Shown here one piece after another: positions 7,453 to 15,310 of a DNA stretch of 37,643 nt. The stretch covers positions 1-37,643 of the IMG/VR virus record IMGVR_UViG_3300025809_000048; one strand, 5' to 3'. Position numbers and translations under genes: made by a program. The notes under the pieces are model-generated. The model saw only the letters and a program-made list of their open reading frames with translations, searched no databases and was not told where the DNA came from. Every line of letters starts with the position of its first letter. The stretch's first letter is position 1. The DNA comes from a virus.

Positions 7453-8895
7453 ATGGCAGGTTCAGTACAGACTAGTCCGGGCTTTGATTTACAGCCCTCA
7501 GCACAACAAGTGCCGACAGCGACTAATTACATTACAGATTTTAACTTCTTAAGTCAGTATCTACCGGATACTTACGAGAAGGAATTCGAGCGTTACGGTA
7601 ATCGTACCGTAGCATCTTTCCTACGATTGGTTGGAGCAGAGATGCCTTCTAACTCAGACCTTATCAAATGGGCAGAGCAAGGAAGACTACACACTAAATA
7701 CGTTAACTGTAGCTCAGGTGCAGCAGCAGCGCAAGGTACTGCAACTATTACAGTAGCAGATGTTCTTGACCCTAATAGACAGAATATTGGCTTAACAGCA
7801 GGTTCTATTGCTATTCGTGTAGGTAATACAGTTATGATTTCTGACAACGCAGGTTCAGGAAGCAATAAAGGGGTTGTAACTTTGGTTGATACAGCAGCAG
7901 GTACTTTCAATGTAGCTTATTATGAAGGTACAGGTCAAGCGTTTGGTAACACCGCAACCTTAACTGTATTTATTTACGGTTCTGAGTTTAAGAAAGGAAC
8001 GAATGGTATGGCAGGTTCTTTAGAGGCTTCTGATGAAATCTTTGAAAACAGTCCAATCATCCTTAAAGATAAGTATGCAGTATCAGGTTCTGATATGGCT
8101 CAAATCGGATGGGTTGAAGTTACTACAGAGAATGGTGCGGCAGGATACCTTTGGTACTTGAAGTCTGAGCACGAAACTCGTCTTCGTTTTGATGACTACC
8201 TAGAAACATCTATGTTGGAGGCGGTTCCTGCAGCAGCAGGCTCAGGTGCAGCATCAGCAACAGGTGATGCAGGTAACAAAGGTTCTGAAGGTGTATTCTA
8301 CGTTGTAGAGAACAGAGGTAACGTATGGTCAGGTGGTAACCCTAACGTATTGGGTGACTTTGACGCTGTTATCCAACGTCTTGACAAGCAAGGTTCTATT
8401 GAAGAGAACGTAATCTTCGTTGACCGTCAGTTCGGATTCGATGTTGATGACATGTTAGCTGCTCAGAACTCTTACGGTGCAGGTGGTACGTCTTACGGAC
8501 TATTTGACAATGACGAAGAGATGGCTCTTAACTTAGGATTCACAGGATTCCGAAGAGGTTATGACTTCTACAAGTCTGATTGGAAATACTTGAATGACCC
8601 AACTATGCGTGGTGGTTTACCATCAGGAGCAGGTTCAGGAAAAATTAACGGATTGTTAGTTCCTGCAGGTTCAACTTCAGTGTATGACCAAATCTTAGGT
8701 AAGAACGCTAAGCGTCCTTTCTTACATGTACGTTACCGTGCTTCACAAACTGAAGACCGACGTTACAAGACTTGGATTACAGGTTCAGCAGGTGGCGCAG
8801 CTACTTCTAGCTTGGATGCAATGGAGGTTAACTTCTTGTCTGAGAGAGCTGTATGTACTTTAGGTGCAAACAACTTCTTCTTATTCCAAGAGTAG
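7453..8895 (+). CDS. Major capsid protein
   Basis: This 480-residue protein follows the scaffold with an A-rich leader (TTTTAAAAAAACAAAAAA) and no Shine-Dalgarno site, typical of strong Bacteroidota translation. The segment VASFLRLVGAEMPSNSDLIK and a later block with GSDMAQIGWVEVTTENG and ETRLRFDDYLETSM are of the kind seen in capsid proteins of Bacteroidota podoviruses. An HK97 fold is inferred. Residues about 92-180 are a Gly/Thr/Val-rich beta insertion (TATITVADV to TLTVFIYG), likely a surface domain. Of 20 Arg codons, 15 are CGT/CGA, against almost pure AGA/AGG in the portal, and Asn AAC is common, so the gene looks codon-adapted for high output. A strong terminator follows. Confidence 0.9.
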   Translation: MAGSVQTSPGFDLQPSAQQVPTATNYITDFNFLSQYLPDTYEKEFERYGNRTVASFLRLVGAEMPSNSDLIKWAEQGRLHTKYVNCSSGAAAAQGTATITVADVLDPNRQNIGLTAGSIAIRVGNTVMISDNAGSGSNKGVVTLVDTAAGTFNVAYYEGTGQAFGNTATLTVFIYGSEFKKGTNGMAGSLEASDEIFENSPIILKDKYAVSGSDMAQIGWVEVTTENGAAGYLWYLKSEHETRLRFDDYLETSMLEAVPAAAGSGAASATGDAGNKGSEGVFYVVENRGNVWSGGNPNVLGDFDAVIQRLDKQGSIEENVIFVDRQFGFDVDDMLAAQNSYGAGGTSYGLFDNDEEMALNLGFTGFRRGYDFYKSDWKYLNDPTMRGGLPSGAGSGKINGLLVPAGSTSVYDQILGKNAKRPFLHVRYRASQTEDRRYKTWITGSAGGAATSSLDAMEVNFLSERAVCTLGANNFFLFQE

Positions 8896-8901
8896 TATAT
8901 T

Positions 8902-8940
8902 AAAAAGGGAGTCCGTTATAGCGGACTCTCTTTTACTTTT
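8902..8940 (+). terminator. Rho-independent terminator after the capsid gene
   Basis: A perfect 7-bp stem, GAGTCCG/CGGACTC (8909-8915 with 8922-8928), extends to 9 bp with one G-U pair (8907-8930). It has a 6-base loop and is flanked by an A-tract and a T-rich tail. The first 14 bases of the hairpin recur exactly in the terminator at 32062-32075. Confidence 0.88.
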
Positions 8941-8961
8941 TTAAATTCTAATTAAATTCAA

Positions 8962-9714
8962 ATGAAAAAAACAGTAGAGTACGTAGACAAGCAGTATAAA
9001 TTATTAGGGAATACAACTCCGTTATCATTTATGCTCGCATCAAGAAACACAAGAAGATTTCCATTGCTATGGTTTGATGAGGAGAAAGGAGAGAACAGAG
9101 CCCTTCGATACGCAAGAAACCAAAAGAGTCCGTTTGAGGACGAGCAGGATGGGAATGCAATATTAGAGCCTATCATATTCGATGACGGCTTCCTTACAGT
9201 TCCAAAAACAAATCAGGTATTACAAAAGTTCTTAGAGATACACCCATCTAATGGTGTTAAGTACGCTACCATTGACAAAGCTAAAGAGGCTAAGGAGATA
9301 GTAGAAGACCTTAACGTAGAGGTTGATGCATTAATTGCAGCTCGCGAGCTTTCAATAGAGCAGATAGAGGCCGTAACCCGTGTAGCGTTTGGTACAGACC
9401 CAAGCAACATCACTTCGGCAGAGCTTAGGAGAGATATTCTTTTATTCGCTAAGCAAGACCCACACTCATTCTTAGCTGTTGTAGGAGACGCTTCGCTTCA
9501 GATTGACTCTAAGGTTCAGTCGTTCTTTGATAAGAACGTGTTAACGTTTAGAAACAACAAGAAGGATGTATTCTTTAATACGCCAAGCAATAAGAAGCGT
9601 ATGCTGACAATACCTTTCGGTGAGGACCCGCTGTATGTGGTGTCGTCATACCTACAGAGCGATGAGGGACTTGACGTCCTTGAGTTCTTAGAGAAGGTCG
9701 CAGAGACCAAGTAG
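8962..9714 (+). CDS. Conserved head-region protein, unknown function
   Basis: This 250-residue protein lies alone between two terminators, right after the capsid gene. The N-terminal third carries conserved-looking blocks: PLSFMLASRNTRRFPLLWFD, then RALRYARNQKSPFEDEQDGN and EPIIFDDGFLTVPKTN (about 18-85). These read like a globular beta domain. The rest is helical, with an acidic C-terminus (SDEGLDVLEFLEKVAETK). I have the impression that proteins like this follow the capsid gene in other Bacteroidota phages, but I know no assigned role. Head completion, decoration or a transcription-related role are all possible. The leader is A/T-rich and lacks a TAnnTTTG element, so it probably depends on read-through past the upstream terminator or on a promoter I do not recognise. 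Confidence 0.75.
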   Translation: MKKTVEYVDKQYKLLGNTTPLSFMLASRNTRRFPLLWFDEEKGENRALRYARNQKSPFEDEQDGNAILEPIIFDDGFLTVPKTNQVLQKFLEIHPSNGVKYATIDKAKEAKEIVEDLNVEVDALIAARELSIEQIEAVTRVAFGTDPSNITSAELRRDILLFAKQDPHSFLAVVGDASLQIDSKVQSFFDKNVLTFRNNKKDVFFNTPSNKKRMLTIPFGEDPLYVVSSYLQSDEGLDVLEFLEKVAETK

Positions 9715-9715
9715 T

Positions 9716-9750
9716 AAAAGAGGAGGCAGAAATGCTTCCTTTTTTTTTTG
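9716..9750 (+). terminator. Rho-independent terminator upstream of the fibre-like cluster
   Basis: Stem GGAGGCA/TGCTTCC (9722-9728 with 9733-9739, one G-U pair, extendable by A9721-T9740) closes a GAAA tetraloop. It is preceded by AAAAG and followed by ten T residues. The T-run merges directly into the next promoter. Confidence 0.87.
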
Positions 9751-9759
9751 CTATCTTTG
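9746..9759 (+). promoter_or_regulatory. Putative promoter TTTTG-c-TATCTTTG
   Basis: TATCTTTG (9752-9759) matches the Bacteroidota -7 element, with TTTTG one base upstream formed by the end of the terminator T-run. It drives the four-gene 9800-13610 unit across a roughly 40-base A-rich leader. No -33 box is visible. Confidence 0.68.
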
Positions 9760-9799
9760 TTTCATTATTAATCATTTATATAGTTAAAAAGAAAAAACA

Positions 9800-10105
9800 A
9801 TGGTAAAATTTATCAAAGTAAACGACATTCCATCGCACGAGGTACTTATCATACCTATTGCAGAGATGTTAAAAGTACAAACAAGTAGTAGTACTGTAAC
9901 TCAGGTAAGGTATGGTACTGTAAATACAGATATAAATATTATATCTATTGCTCACGACCCAATGCCTTCATCTTCAGATACCGCTATGGTTGATTGGGTT
10001 ACTAAGCAATTTATTGCAGCTAATCAACGACCTTGGTCAGAGCCGATGTATAATGTATCAGCTTCTGATGCTCCTTATTCAATTTCTAACATTACATTAA
10101 CATAA
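9800..10105 (+). CDS. Short core-only member of the four-gene fibre/decoration-like family (1)
   Basis: The protein has 101 residues. It begins MVKFIKVND and ends YSISNITLT. In between are a beta segment INIISIAHDP and a helix, TAMVDWVTKQFIAANQRPWS. The next gene has the same order (MTKYIYLND, DTITITHATN, a helix with SNWKE, then ISSIVYS), and the two following long proteins end in the same kind of module. It is therefore the first of four tandem relatives. All are small, secreted-looking beta/helix proteins without signal peptides, in a virion gene block behind their own promoter. Capsid decoration or a fibre-base role is inference. Confidence 0.75.
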   Translation: MVKFIKVNDIPSHEVLIIPIAEMLKVQTSSSTVTQVRYGTVNTDINIISIAHDPMPSSSDTAMVDWVTKQFIAANQRPWSEPMYNVSASDAPYSISNITLT

Positions 10106-10107
10106 TT

Positions 10108-10401
10108 ATGACAAAGTATATATATTTAAACGACGGAACGAGTAACGTAATAATTTCAAATGTTGAAAAAATCATGGCTGTTGCAACAGCAGGAACTACA
10201 TTATTAACATTAAAGATATTTCAAGAAGTTGATAATGATAGTTTTGATACCATAACAATAACTCACGCTACTAACGTAGGAGCGCACGATATGAAGGTTT
10301 GGATTCTTGGAGTTATTCAAGACTTGTATAGTTCAAATTGGAAAGAGGTTGCTCCATTACAGGTTCCACCTAGAGCGATTTCATCAATAGTTTATTCTTA
10401 A
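10108..10401 (+). CDS. Short core-only member of the four-gene fibre/decoration-like family (2)
   Basis: The protein has 97 residues from ATG 10108, two bases after the previous stop. The N-terminus MTKYIYLND mirrors its neighbour. It then has an ISNVEKIMAVATAGTTLLTL strand pair, FDTITITHATN, an amphipathic helix (MKVWILGVIQDLYSSNWKE) and the closing strand PPRAISSIVYS. The same layout reappears at the end of the 504-residue protein (ADTVTITYAEA, VQMRNFFQNAIVES, VLITDIVAS), which supports common descent. It carries no jelly-roll insertions. Function is unknown; it is probably a virion surface component produced with its relatives. Confidence 0.75.
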   Translation: MTKYIYLNDGTSNVIISNVEKIMAVATAGTTLLTLKIFQEVDNDSFDTITITHATNVGAHDMKVWILGVIQDLYSSNWKEVAPLQVPPRAISSIVYS

Positions 10402-10405
10402 GCCT

Positions 10406-12094
10406 ATGGCAAAATATTTAGGAATACCGTTAACGGTATCAAATGGTAATAGGACACCTCTCACGGCGCAGCCTGAAAAGCTTGTAAACGGAGATTTTTC
10501 CGACCCAACAGATGGGTGGACTTTTGGTAATAACACATCAATAGTAGGTGGTAAGTTGGTTTGTACAAGTTCAACTGCTTTTAGTCCTACCTATCAATCT
10601 GTAACAATATCTCAAAAAGCTTATGTAGTTACGTTTACGATAGATAGCATTTCGGGCGGTAGCGTAACTGCAAGCTTTCAAAACTCAAAAAACCTTACAC
10701 CTAGAAGTGTCGCGGGTACGTATACAGAAAAAGTGGTTGCTCCCTCACCTTCTACTAGGTTTGATTTTTATACAACTGACGCAGGAGTTTCTTTTGAAAT
10801 AAGTAACGTTTCAATAAAAGAAATAGCAGCTACAGAAACGCCTACCTATGGCTCACCTGAATTGGCTACGAATGGGAACTTTGAAGATGCTAGTGATTGG
10901 TCCGGAACAAATTGGACTGTAAGTGGTAATGGTAAAGCTGTTCACGCAACTACCAATAATGACAAACTTATTCAATCAATGGGTTTGGAATCAGGTAAGA
11001 AATATGCAATACAGTGGACTGTTGTAGATTACAGTTCAGGTTCTTTAGGTGTATCCGCTGCTAGTGGAACTAAGTCAGGTGATGACTCTGTAAGTGCTAA
11101 CGGAACTTACAATACCGTTTTAGTAAGTAACGGTACAGCTTTTCAGATTTTTGCTAGTGGGGTAGCTTCATTATCAAGCGTATCCGTAAAAGAAGTTCCT
11201 TATGTAGAAAGCTCTAACTTAGTAACTTCTCCGTACACACAATCTTTTGATTTAGAAGAAAATTGGAGTGCGGCAAACTCTTTGTTAAATTTTATAGGTG
11301 ATAACTCAAGCCCTAGATATGCTACTTCTAATTCTAAAATTAATCTTGAGTTTGGTAAAACTTACAGGGTTAAGTTTGATATACTTAATAAAACATTAGG
11401 CGGCACAACAAATGCAGGTATAAGTAATACGGGGTACTTTAGTGGTGTTCCTTCATCTCAAAGAGTTACAACCTCAACAGGAAATACTAGCTTTGACTTT
11501 ATAGCTGTTCTTGAAGATGTAGCGGGTAAAGCTGAGGGAATAAAACTTGTTGGTCAAAGTACTGATACATTTACGATTGCCAACTTTTCAGTTACTGAGG
11601 TTCAATACAATTATCTACAGGTAACTGATGGTGGATTTAAGAAATCAGTAAAAGAGGGTGATGTAATCTTCAATACATCCACAAGTACAGAGGGTGTTGT
11701 TAAACAGATTTTAGATAACAATGTATTACTAATGTCTAATGACAACTTCTCTACGGCAGGTGAGTTCTTTAACGTATTCGCAGCTAATGGTGACACGAGA
11801 GGTAATCAGGTTGTGCGAACGGATAACTACATTATGTCTGAGTATGATGAGAATGCAAGCAACCCACAGGAGACTTCATTTTGGTTTGCAGGTGGTGTTA
11901 ACGCAGATAAGGTTGCCTTAACGCAGCTTAACCCTGCAACTAACACGTTCTTTGTAGCAGGTGTTATTGAGGAGTACCTTGAGAGGCTTAACACTCAGTC
12001 AGCAACGGCAAGCAGATTAGATATTCCTTTAGACGCGTTTAGAGACCACAAAAATAACGAGGTACTAGTAATAACAGCTATAACACTTTCATAA
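10406..12094 (+). CDS. Long family member with three jelly-roll-like modules (putative head or tail fibre)
   Basis: The protein has 562 residues. The short family N-terminus (MAKYLGIPL) is followed by three modules of 110-130 residues. They start near KLVNGDFSDPTDGW (25), LATNGNFEDASDW (153) and NLVTSPYTQSF (271), and close with NVSIKEI (134-140), SVSVKEV (258-264) and NFSVTEV (393-399). The NG-D/N-F-W opening and V-S-V-K-E closing strands are typical of carbohydrate-binding-type jelly rolls on phage fibres. Residues about 402-562 carry the C-terminal family core, with the helix FVAGVIEEYLERLN and the final strand VLVITAITLS. The likely role is binding surface glycans, in the host envelope or in mucus or matrix. 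Whether it sits on the head or the tail is not decided by sequence. Confidence 0.75.
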   Translation: MAKYLGIPLTVSNGNRTPLTAQPEKLVNGDFSDPTDGWTFGNNTSIVGGKLVCTSSTAFSPTYQSVTISQKAYVVTFTIDSISGGSVTASFQNSKNLTPRSVAGTYTEKVVAPSPSTRFDFYTTDAGVSFEISNVSIKEIAATETPTYGSPELATNGNFEDASDWSGTNWTVSGNGKAVHATTNNDKLIQSMGLESGKKYAIQWTVVDYSSGSLGVSAASGTKSGDDSVSANGTYNTVLVSNGTAFQIFASGVASLSSVSVKEVPYVESSNLVTSPYTQSFDLEENWSAANSLLNFIGDNSSPRYATSNSKINLEFGKTYRVKFDILNKTLGGTTNAGISNTGYFSGVPSSQRVTTSTGNTSFDFIAVLEDVAGKAEGIKLVGQSTDTFTIANFSVTEVQYNYLQVTDGGFKKSVKEGDVIFNTSTSTEGVVKQILDNNVLLMSNDNFSTAGEFFNVFAANGDTRGNQVVRTDNYIMSEYDENASNPQETSFWFAGGVNADKVALTQLNPATNTFFVAGVIEEYLERLNTQSATASRLDIPLDAFRDHKNNEVLVITAITLS

Positions 12095-12095
12095 G

Positions 12096-13610
12096 ATGGC
12101 GAATTATTTAAAACTAAACAAGTCGTACATAGGTAACGACATATTAGAGAACCCTGAGTTTGCAACGCTAGGTCCGGAGATAATAGTTAATGGTAGTTTT
12201 ACTGACGTTCCGAACGGAACTGATGTATCGTCTTTACCTAATTGGACTCTAGCGGAAACACCTGTTTCAGCGACTATAGAGGATAATAAGATAAAGCTTG
12301 TAGCTGATAGTGCTAGTGATGGTGTAAAGTACACAGCAGCAGGATTAACGGTAGACAAAGTATATAACTTCACATGTGAGATTTCAGGAAATATTACAGA
12401 CATTCAGACTTACTATAAAGCAAGTGGATTAAGTGGTGATATTGACATAACCTTAACAGGAAACGCTTTATCCTTAGAGTTTAAAGCAAAAGGAACAACT
12501 GCACTTTTATACTTTAATAGGTTAACTGCGGGTACTACAGAATTTTTTAACTTTCAATTAAAAGAAACAGGTCAGGTTGAGTATATTGACAACCCTTCGT
12601 TTTTAGATGTTGATGATGATACCGATGTAACTACTTTAACGGGGTGGTCTACGGCTGACGCAAGTTATCCTGCTACATCAACAGATGTTGTAGGCCAAAA
12701 GCTTGTAATAGTATCAGGCGGAATATACGAAGGAGCGGGGTATGACTTAACGGGTATACCTGACGGAGTGGAGGTTAACCTTAAAATAGAAAGTGTAACC
12801 GGTGATATTGGTAATGAAGCTTTATTTTTAAATGGTACAAGTGTTACTATTCCAACTGATTCAGGGTCTGTTGACTACACGTTTATAAAAGAAGCTAGTA
12901 ACACTAAGTTATTGTTTAGAGCAGGCTTTAATACTGCAGGTACTACCACCTATGGCAACATCTCAATCCAACCTACTAACGTGTTTGCTTACGCGTGGAA
13001 TAGAGGTGGCTCAGGGGTTGGTGCTTCAGGAGAGTTTGCTGTATTTAGTGGTGGAACCGCTACGTTAACAACCGCAGCGGGGTCTTCTAATGCCATTATA
13101 GGTACTGACACACCTGCCTACTCATCAGGTACTGAATTGGTTCTTAAGTTTAACGTGCTAAGCAAATCAGAGGGTGTTATCTTTCAAATCTTTGATAGAG
13201 TAAATTACCTTACTGTTGACGCAAAGCTTGGAGAGAATGAGTTTAGATATAAAGCAGCGGCTAACGGCACTAACCTTCTTGTTAACGTAAAGAGCACAGG
13301 TGCTACGGATGAGTTCATTAGCTTAAGCGATATAGAGCTCCAAGAGGTTAAGAATCAACCGAAGCTTATCGGAGTTGATAACGTATCTACAGTGAGTGCG
13401 CCAACAAACAGCACGGTTGTAATTAACAACGGTCTGACTGATGGAGCTGACACTGTAACTATCACGTATGCAGAGGCTGACGCAACCTCAACGGTACAGA
13501 TGAGGAACTTCTTCCAAAATGCAATCGTAGAGTCTGCTAACGCAAATAACACAGGTAAGGTTATTGAGATTAAGTCTCCTGTCCTTATCACCGACATTGT
13601 AGCATCTTAA
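12096..13610 (+). CDS. Long family member with three jelly-roll-like modules (second putative fibre)
   Basis: The protein has 504 residues and starts MANYLKLNKSYIGND. It has three modules, about 28-158, 161-294 and 295-418, opening with IIVNGSFTDVPNG, EYIDNPSFLDVDD and VFAYAWNRGG and closing with NFQLKET, NISIQPT and DIELQEV. The remaining 80 residues match the short family proteins: a DTVTITYAEA strand, helix MRNFFQNAIVESAN and terminal VLITDIVAS. It differs from its neighbour in every module yet keeps the same order, so the pair look like diversified duplicates. It is the last gene of a unit that ends in a strong terminator. A carbohydrate-binding virion fibre is the best guess. Confidence 0.75.
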   Translation: MANYLKLNKSYIGNDILENPEFATLGPEIIVNGSFTDVPNGTDVSSLPNWTLAETPVSATIEDNKIKLVADSASDGVKYTAAGLTVDKVYNFTCEISGNITDIQTYYKASGLSGDIDITLTGNALSLEFKAKGTTALLYFNRLTAGTTEFFNFQLKETGQVEYIDNPSFLDVDDDTDVTTLTGWSTADASYPATSTDVVGQKLVIVSGGIYEGAGYDLTGIPDGVEVNLKIESVTGDIGNEALFLNGTSVTIPTDSGSVDYTFIKEASNTKLLFRAGFNTAGTTTYGNISIQPTNVFAYAWNRGGSGVGASGEFAVFSGGTATLTTAAGSSNAIIGTDTPAYSSGTELVLKFNVLSKSEGVIFQIFDRVNYLTVDAKLGENEFRYKAAANGTNLLVNVKSTGATDEFISLSDIELQEVKNQPKLIGVDNVSTVSAPTNSTVVINNGLTDGADTVTITYAEADATSTVQMRNFFQNAIVESANANNTGKVIEIKSPVLITDIVAS

Positions 13611-13631
13611 TGTTATAATGTAATAGGTTGA

Positions 13632-13663
13632 AAGAGGAGCTCCATAGGGGCTCTTTTTTTTTT
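13632..13663 (+). terminator. Rho-independent terminator after the fibre-like cluster
   Basis: AAAGAG precedes the stem GAGCTCC/GGGGCTC with a three-base loop (ATA) and one T-G pair, and the hairpin is followed by ten T residues. As at 9716-9750, the T-run runs straight into a promoter. Confidence 0.85.
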
Positions 13664-13674
13664 GCGTATATTTG
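13660..13674 (+). promoter_or_regulatory. Putative promoter TTTTG-cg-TATATTTG
   Basis: TATATTTG (13667-13674) fits TAnnTTTG, with TTTTG two bases upstream. The ATG of the neck gene begins 15 bases downstream. It restarts transcription for the tail genes after the preceding terminator. Confidence 0.65.
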
Positions 13675-13689
13675 TGAAAAGATTTAATA

Positions 13690-14385
13690 ATGATAGATGA
13701 CGTTAGAACCACAGTACTTGCTGTGTTAAATAAGAATAACTACGGGTATTTATCTCCAATGGATTTTAACCTGTACGCTAAGCAAGCGCAGCTTGAAATA
13801 TTCGAGAACTTATTTTACCAATACAATACTCAGATAAACTCAGAGAACGCGCGTAGGTCAGGAACTGACTACGCTGACATATCAAAAGGAATACTTGAGG
13901 ATATAGATTTGTTTAGTGAGAGCTCAACTTTAACGAGTAATTACGGAACACACGTTTTACCTAACAATTATTACTATATAAATAGGATTACAATAAGTAT
14001 TAATAATATTAATGTTGAGGTTGAAAGAGTCTCTCAAGGCAAGATTACAGCTTTAGAAATTTCCCCACTTACAGCTCCAAGTGATGAGTTCCCTGTATAC
14101 ACTCAAGATGGAGGTGTTATAAAGATTACACCAAATTCGGGCCAAGCAACTGCAAGATATATTAGATACCCTTCAACGCCCAAGTGGACTTATACCGCAG
14201 TAGGGAGTAATGTACCTATATTTAATCCAAGTGCGGGGGATTATGAGGATTTTGAGCTACCCCTTAGCTATCAAAACGAGTTGGTGAATAAGATACTTAA
14301 GTACGCAGGGGTTGAGATTCGTGAGACCATGGTAGTTGATTTTGCTAATAAACAGGAACAACAAAATAATATAGAGCAACAATAA
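13690..14385 (+). CDS. Neck/ring structural protein 1 (putative)
   Basis: The protein has 231 residues. The N-terminus VRTTVLAVLNKNNYGYLSPM followed by FNLYAKQAQLEIFENLFYQY is a helical block of the type found in head-tail connector or ring proteins of Bacteroidota podoviruses. A beta-rich middle (NNYYYINRITIS, KITPNSGQATARYIRYPSTP) and a final helix LPLSYQNELVNKILKYAGVE follow. The C-terminus is Gln/Asn-rich (KQEQQNNIEQQ). Its stop overlaps the next start as TAATG (14383-14387), so it is made together with the second ring protein. The role is inferred from position between the fibre cluster and the tail hub plus family resemblance. Confidence 0.68.
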   Translation: MIDDVRTTVLAVLNKNNYGYLSPMDFNLYAKQAQLEIFENLFYQYNTQINSENARRSGTDYADISKGILEDIDLFSESSTLTSNYGTHVLPNNYYYINRITISINNINVEVERVSQGKITALEISPLTAPSDEFPVYTQDGGVIKITPNSGQATARYIRYPSTPKWTYTAVGSNVPIFNPSAGDYEDFELPLSYQNELVNKILKYAGVEIRETMVVDFANKQEQQNNIEQQ

Positions 14386-15308
14386 TGGCATATATATCTC
14401 AATACGAATATTACGAAAACAACGGCTCTAATCCTGAGGATAAGAATTGGGGTTCATATCAGTACGTTAGCCTAAAGGATATAGTAACAAACTTCATGCT
14501 TATGTACCAAGGGAATCATTCCCTTGTAAATAACGAGGAGCGATACAAGATTATATTCCACGCAAAACGTGCGATTCAAGAGCTTAACTATGATGCGTTC
14601 AAGGAAATCAAAGCGTTAGAGATTTCGCTGCCGGATACGGTGCGATACGTGCTTCCCTCGGACTATGTTAATTGGGTTAGGGTATCAATGTTTGAGAACG
14701 GCGTGCTATTTCCGTTAACTGAAAACATTCAAGCTACTACTGCTCAAGCGTATCTTAAAGATAATAGCGGGGCTTTATTGTTTGATGAGAACGGCGAGGT
14801 GCTAAACCCTGAGTTCTCAGATTTTGACCTTGCTAGGATTAAAGGAACTAAGAAGAGTATATACCTAAACGAGTCTAGCCCATTCAACGGTAATGAAGGT
14901 TACTGCTGTGATGGTGCTTGGTATTTTGACTACGCTATAGGTGCTCGTTATGGTTTAAATACAGAGACTGCAAATGCTAACCCAACCTTCAGGATAGATT
15001 CTAAGGCGGGTGTTATAAACTTTGACTCTACAATGGCAGGTAGGTCTGTTATATTAGAGTATGTTTCTGATGGTATGGAGGGTGGTAATAACTCTCTCAT
15101 TACTGTAAACAAGTTGTTTGAGGAGTACGTGTACGCATACATTCAGTACGCTATACTTAATAGCAAGCTTGGTGTTCAGGAGTACATAGTTTCTCGTGCA
15201 AGAAAGCAGAAGTCAGCACTACTACGTAATGCTAAAATAAGAATTAGTAACATACACCCCGGTAGACTCCTAATGAATCTAAGAGGGCAATCTAAGTGGA
15301 TTAAATAA
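14385..15308 (+). CDS. Neck/ring structural protein 2 (head-tail adaptor type)
   Basis: The protein has 307 residues. It carries the recognisable block VSLKDIVTNFMLMYQGNHSL (about 28-47), then RYKIIFHAKRAIQELNYDAF (57-76), LPSDYVNWVRVSMF and GVLFPLTENIQ. I associate this arrangement with adaptor/ring proteins of Bacteroidota and other marine podoviruses, comparable in role to P22 gp4. A cysteine pair (EGYCCDGAWYFDY) sits mid-protein. The C-terminus is helical and basic (SRARKQKSALLRNAKIRI). It would join the portal to the tail hub encoded two bases after its stop. The structural role is well supported; the exact ring position is inference. Confidence 0.78.
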   Translation: MAYISQYEYYENNGSNPEDKNWGSYQYVSLKDIVTNFMLMYQGNHSLVNNEERYKIIFHAKRAIQELNYDAFKEIKALEISLPDTVRYVLPSDYVNWVRVSMFENGVLFPLTENIQATTAQAYLKDNSGALLFDENGEVLNPEFSDFDLARIKGTKKSIYLNESSPFNGNEGYCCDGAWYFDYAIGARYGLNTETANANPTFRIDSKAGVINFDSTMAGRSVILEYVSDGMEGGNNSLITVNKLFEEYVYAYIQYAILNSKLGVQEYIVSRARKQKSALLRNAKIRISNIHPGRLLMNLRGQSKWIK

Positions 15309-15310
15309 AT

